Assembly: GCA_037783545.1 (NCBI GenBank)
Contig: JBBELK010000439.1
Span: 186,001 to 250,000, forward strand
DNA: 64,000 nucleotides
Direction of reading: 5' to 3'
From: Henricia sp. BOLD:AAB3569
Lineage: Eukaryota > Echinodermata > Asteroidea > Spinulosida > Echinasteridae
The notes beneath the pieces are model-generated. The model saw only the letters and a list, made by a program, of their open reading frames with translations. It did no database searches and was not told the DNA's origin. Both the position numbers and the translations under genes were made by a program. Of this stretch, positions 54,601 to 57,600 are shown piece by piece. The stretch's first letter is position 1; every line of letters begins with the position of its first letter.

Positions 54601-57600
54601 AACGCGCTCCTTTGACTGTTTTAAAACAATTAATATGTCCTTCATACATGTGTGTACATGTGTATTATAGCTTACCATCTCGACATATGTATTGTCAAAA
54701 ATATACTGTGATATTTGGTATTATCTGGACTTCTAACCTGCGGGTAAAGATTTTTGGATGTTTTTTTTTCTTCATGTTTGATGGTGCATGATAGGCTGTA
54801 AATGGGTAATTCCCAAAATTAGGGGTCCAAAATGTTTGGTGTCCAAGTTACGTAGGACACTCTCTGCTTCAAAAATCACCACTTATGACCACAAATTCTC
54901 AGTAATGGACTGTGGCCTGTGATTATAGGGGGCGGCATCATTTTCTTCAATGTTTTGTTTTCTGATTCCTGAAAAATAATCAAAACAAAAGACCATAAAG
55001 GCTTATAATTTGTTCCATGGTATTGAATAGGAGTTTGGTGTCCCGGGTTACCTATGCCAATGAAAATTGGCTGTACAATGAGTTTGCATTAACCTTGCTG
55101 CCATATCTACACACAAACATTAAATTTGAGTGGCATTTGTTCAAATAGAAATAATTCTTTTCTACTGGGAAACCACTTTCAATCATTAAAAACACTTGGA
55201 AATCTTAAAAAGCATGTCACACTTTTGGACCCCTAATTTTGGGAATTACACAAATAAAAAAGGAAAAATTTATACACTTAACAATTGCTACCGGTATTTT
55301 AAAAAAATTCATAAAAATGAAGTTTAAGATATGTCCAGGCAGAGTACACCTTTTTATGTATGCTTTTTAAAAATAAATTTTAATAAATGTGAAAAAATGT
55401 GTGCATATTTCTTATAGATTGTGCCATTGTCGCAGCGTAGTGGTTTGCTAGAATGGTGCGAGGGCACAATGCCAATAGGGGAGTATCTGATTGGCAATCA
55501 GAAGACAGACTACGGAGCGCACAGACGATACCGTCCGCAGGATTTCACATCAATGGAATGCCGAAAAAAGATGCAGGTAGGTTTATCAGAATACAAATGG
55601 GTCACTCTATCAAGTTGGGTTATACCAGTGTTGTAGTACTCGAGTCCAGGAATTGTATTCCAGTCCGACTCAAGTTACAATTTTCGTGACTCCGACTCGA
55701 GTCACATTGGAAAATGACTCGGACTTGAACATGGGTCACATTTTTCAAAAAAGAACAAAAAGATATATATTCGCGCGTTTAATGCAGGATTCTTAAGAAA
55801 ACACACAATACGATGTGTGATTATGTAACACTGCACCACCAGACCGGCAAGGAGCGCACGAACACGTCATCATTTTACATTGTGTGTGAACGAAACTATA
55901 GCAGATTCAGTTTCATTAATTTGGCTAACAAGTGACTCGGGACTCTGACTTGGATTCGAGAAAAGTGACAAGTGACAAGTGACTCGCACTTGGACTCGAG
56001 GCTAATGACTCGAGACTCTAACTCGATTTTGGTGACTCGACTACAACACTCGGTTATACAATACAGCAGTTTCCATGTAGCATTGTAACGAATGCACTAT
56101 CTGACATGCTGACTAATCACCCTTGAAATAAAACCACCAAACTTGGGATGACAGAAAAATCGTATATGGGCCTTATCGGGATTCGAACCCGAGACCTCTG
56201 ACTCACCGGCAGATGCTCTGTCAGCTGAGCTAAAGGCACAGCGATATACTCCCTTGAGTTTCCCCTAAGAACCCAATTCTTCTCTCGGTGTTGCACGGTG
56301 GCGCAACTGGGCAAAGTAACGAACATAACATTTGGTATGGTTTCTAATCACCATTGAAATAAAACAAATTGGGATAAAATTATCGGGATTTCAAAAATGT
56401 TACATGTGCATTGGTAGTTTTGCATACCGGCTTCATCTACATGTAATAATATTTCACATCTTGTGTCAACATTTTCTTTATTTTTTGTAAAAACGTATTG
56501 AGATTTTTTTTTGATTTGTTTTCTTTTTTCGTGAGTTAGCTTGCGCACAATAGCACTGAGCAGGGCAAGAAATACCGTGAGTTCCTTGAGGTCATGAAGA
56601 GGTTCCAGCCCGTCTTCCGGCATTTCTTCCTAGAGAAGTTCCCTGACCCCGCTGTGTGGCTGGAGCGGAGACTAGCTTACACCAGGAGTGTGGCCACATC
56701 TTCCATTGGTAGGCAGCCAAATTTATCAGAATTAGTCTTTTGTTTTCGGTATTGAGTGATTTCTTTTCATAGAATTCAACAAATATGGCGGCATTTGAAC
56801 GTCAGATACTTAATAAAAAACAGAGACAAGCAAACATGGGATGAGAAAAATCGAAAGGGCCTTAATGGGATTCTATCCGGAGACCTCTGACTCACTGGGC
56901 AGATGCTCTACCAGCTGAGCTATAATACATAGTTGTATACTTCCTCAGGTTTTCCCCATGAACCCAATTTATTTTTTCTCGGTGTTGCATGGGAGCACTG
57001 CTGGGCAAATTGACGTCACACTCTGCCAGTGAATAGTCTTGAAAGTGATAGATTTTCTCTTTACGGTTATTTTTTTTTCTAGTTGGCTACGTCGTTGGTC
57101 TTGGTGACAGACATGTACAGAACATCCTCGTCGACTGTAACTTGGCAGAGCTGGTTCACATTGATCTGGGTGAGTCTAGAATTTTTCTCTCGGTGTAGCA
57201 TGGTAGCGCAACTGGGCAAAGTAACCAACGCAATGTCTGGTACGGTGCCTAATCACCATTGAATCATCCATTGTGTATTTGATTACAGGTGTGGCCTTTG
57301 AACAGGGGCGTATACTCCCCACACCAGAGACGGTTCCATTCCGGTTAACCAGAGACCTCGTAGATGGGATGGGAATAGCTGGAGTAGAAGGGGTCTTCAG
57401 AAGGTATCACTCAAAGGGTTGACTTTCATAACTTCCAAACCTTCCAAATTTTGCAACACATTTCCTGGACAGTTAGGCTGTGCATGTCCACTGGACTGGT
57501 CGCGCACACAACCAGTATGAAGCGAGCCACAGAGTAAATATACGTACGCGACCGACTGAGAACAAAGAGTCATTTTGAAACTCATCATCAAGAGCAGCAA

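Noticed and set aside
56163-56237. Functional tRNA gene
   Set aside because: The anticodon loop and one acceptor pair are wrong, and several close but decayed copies in the window mark it as SINE-derived.
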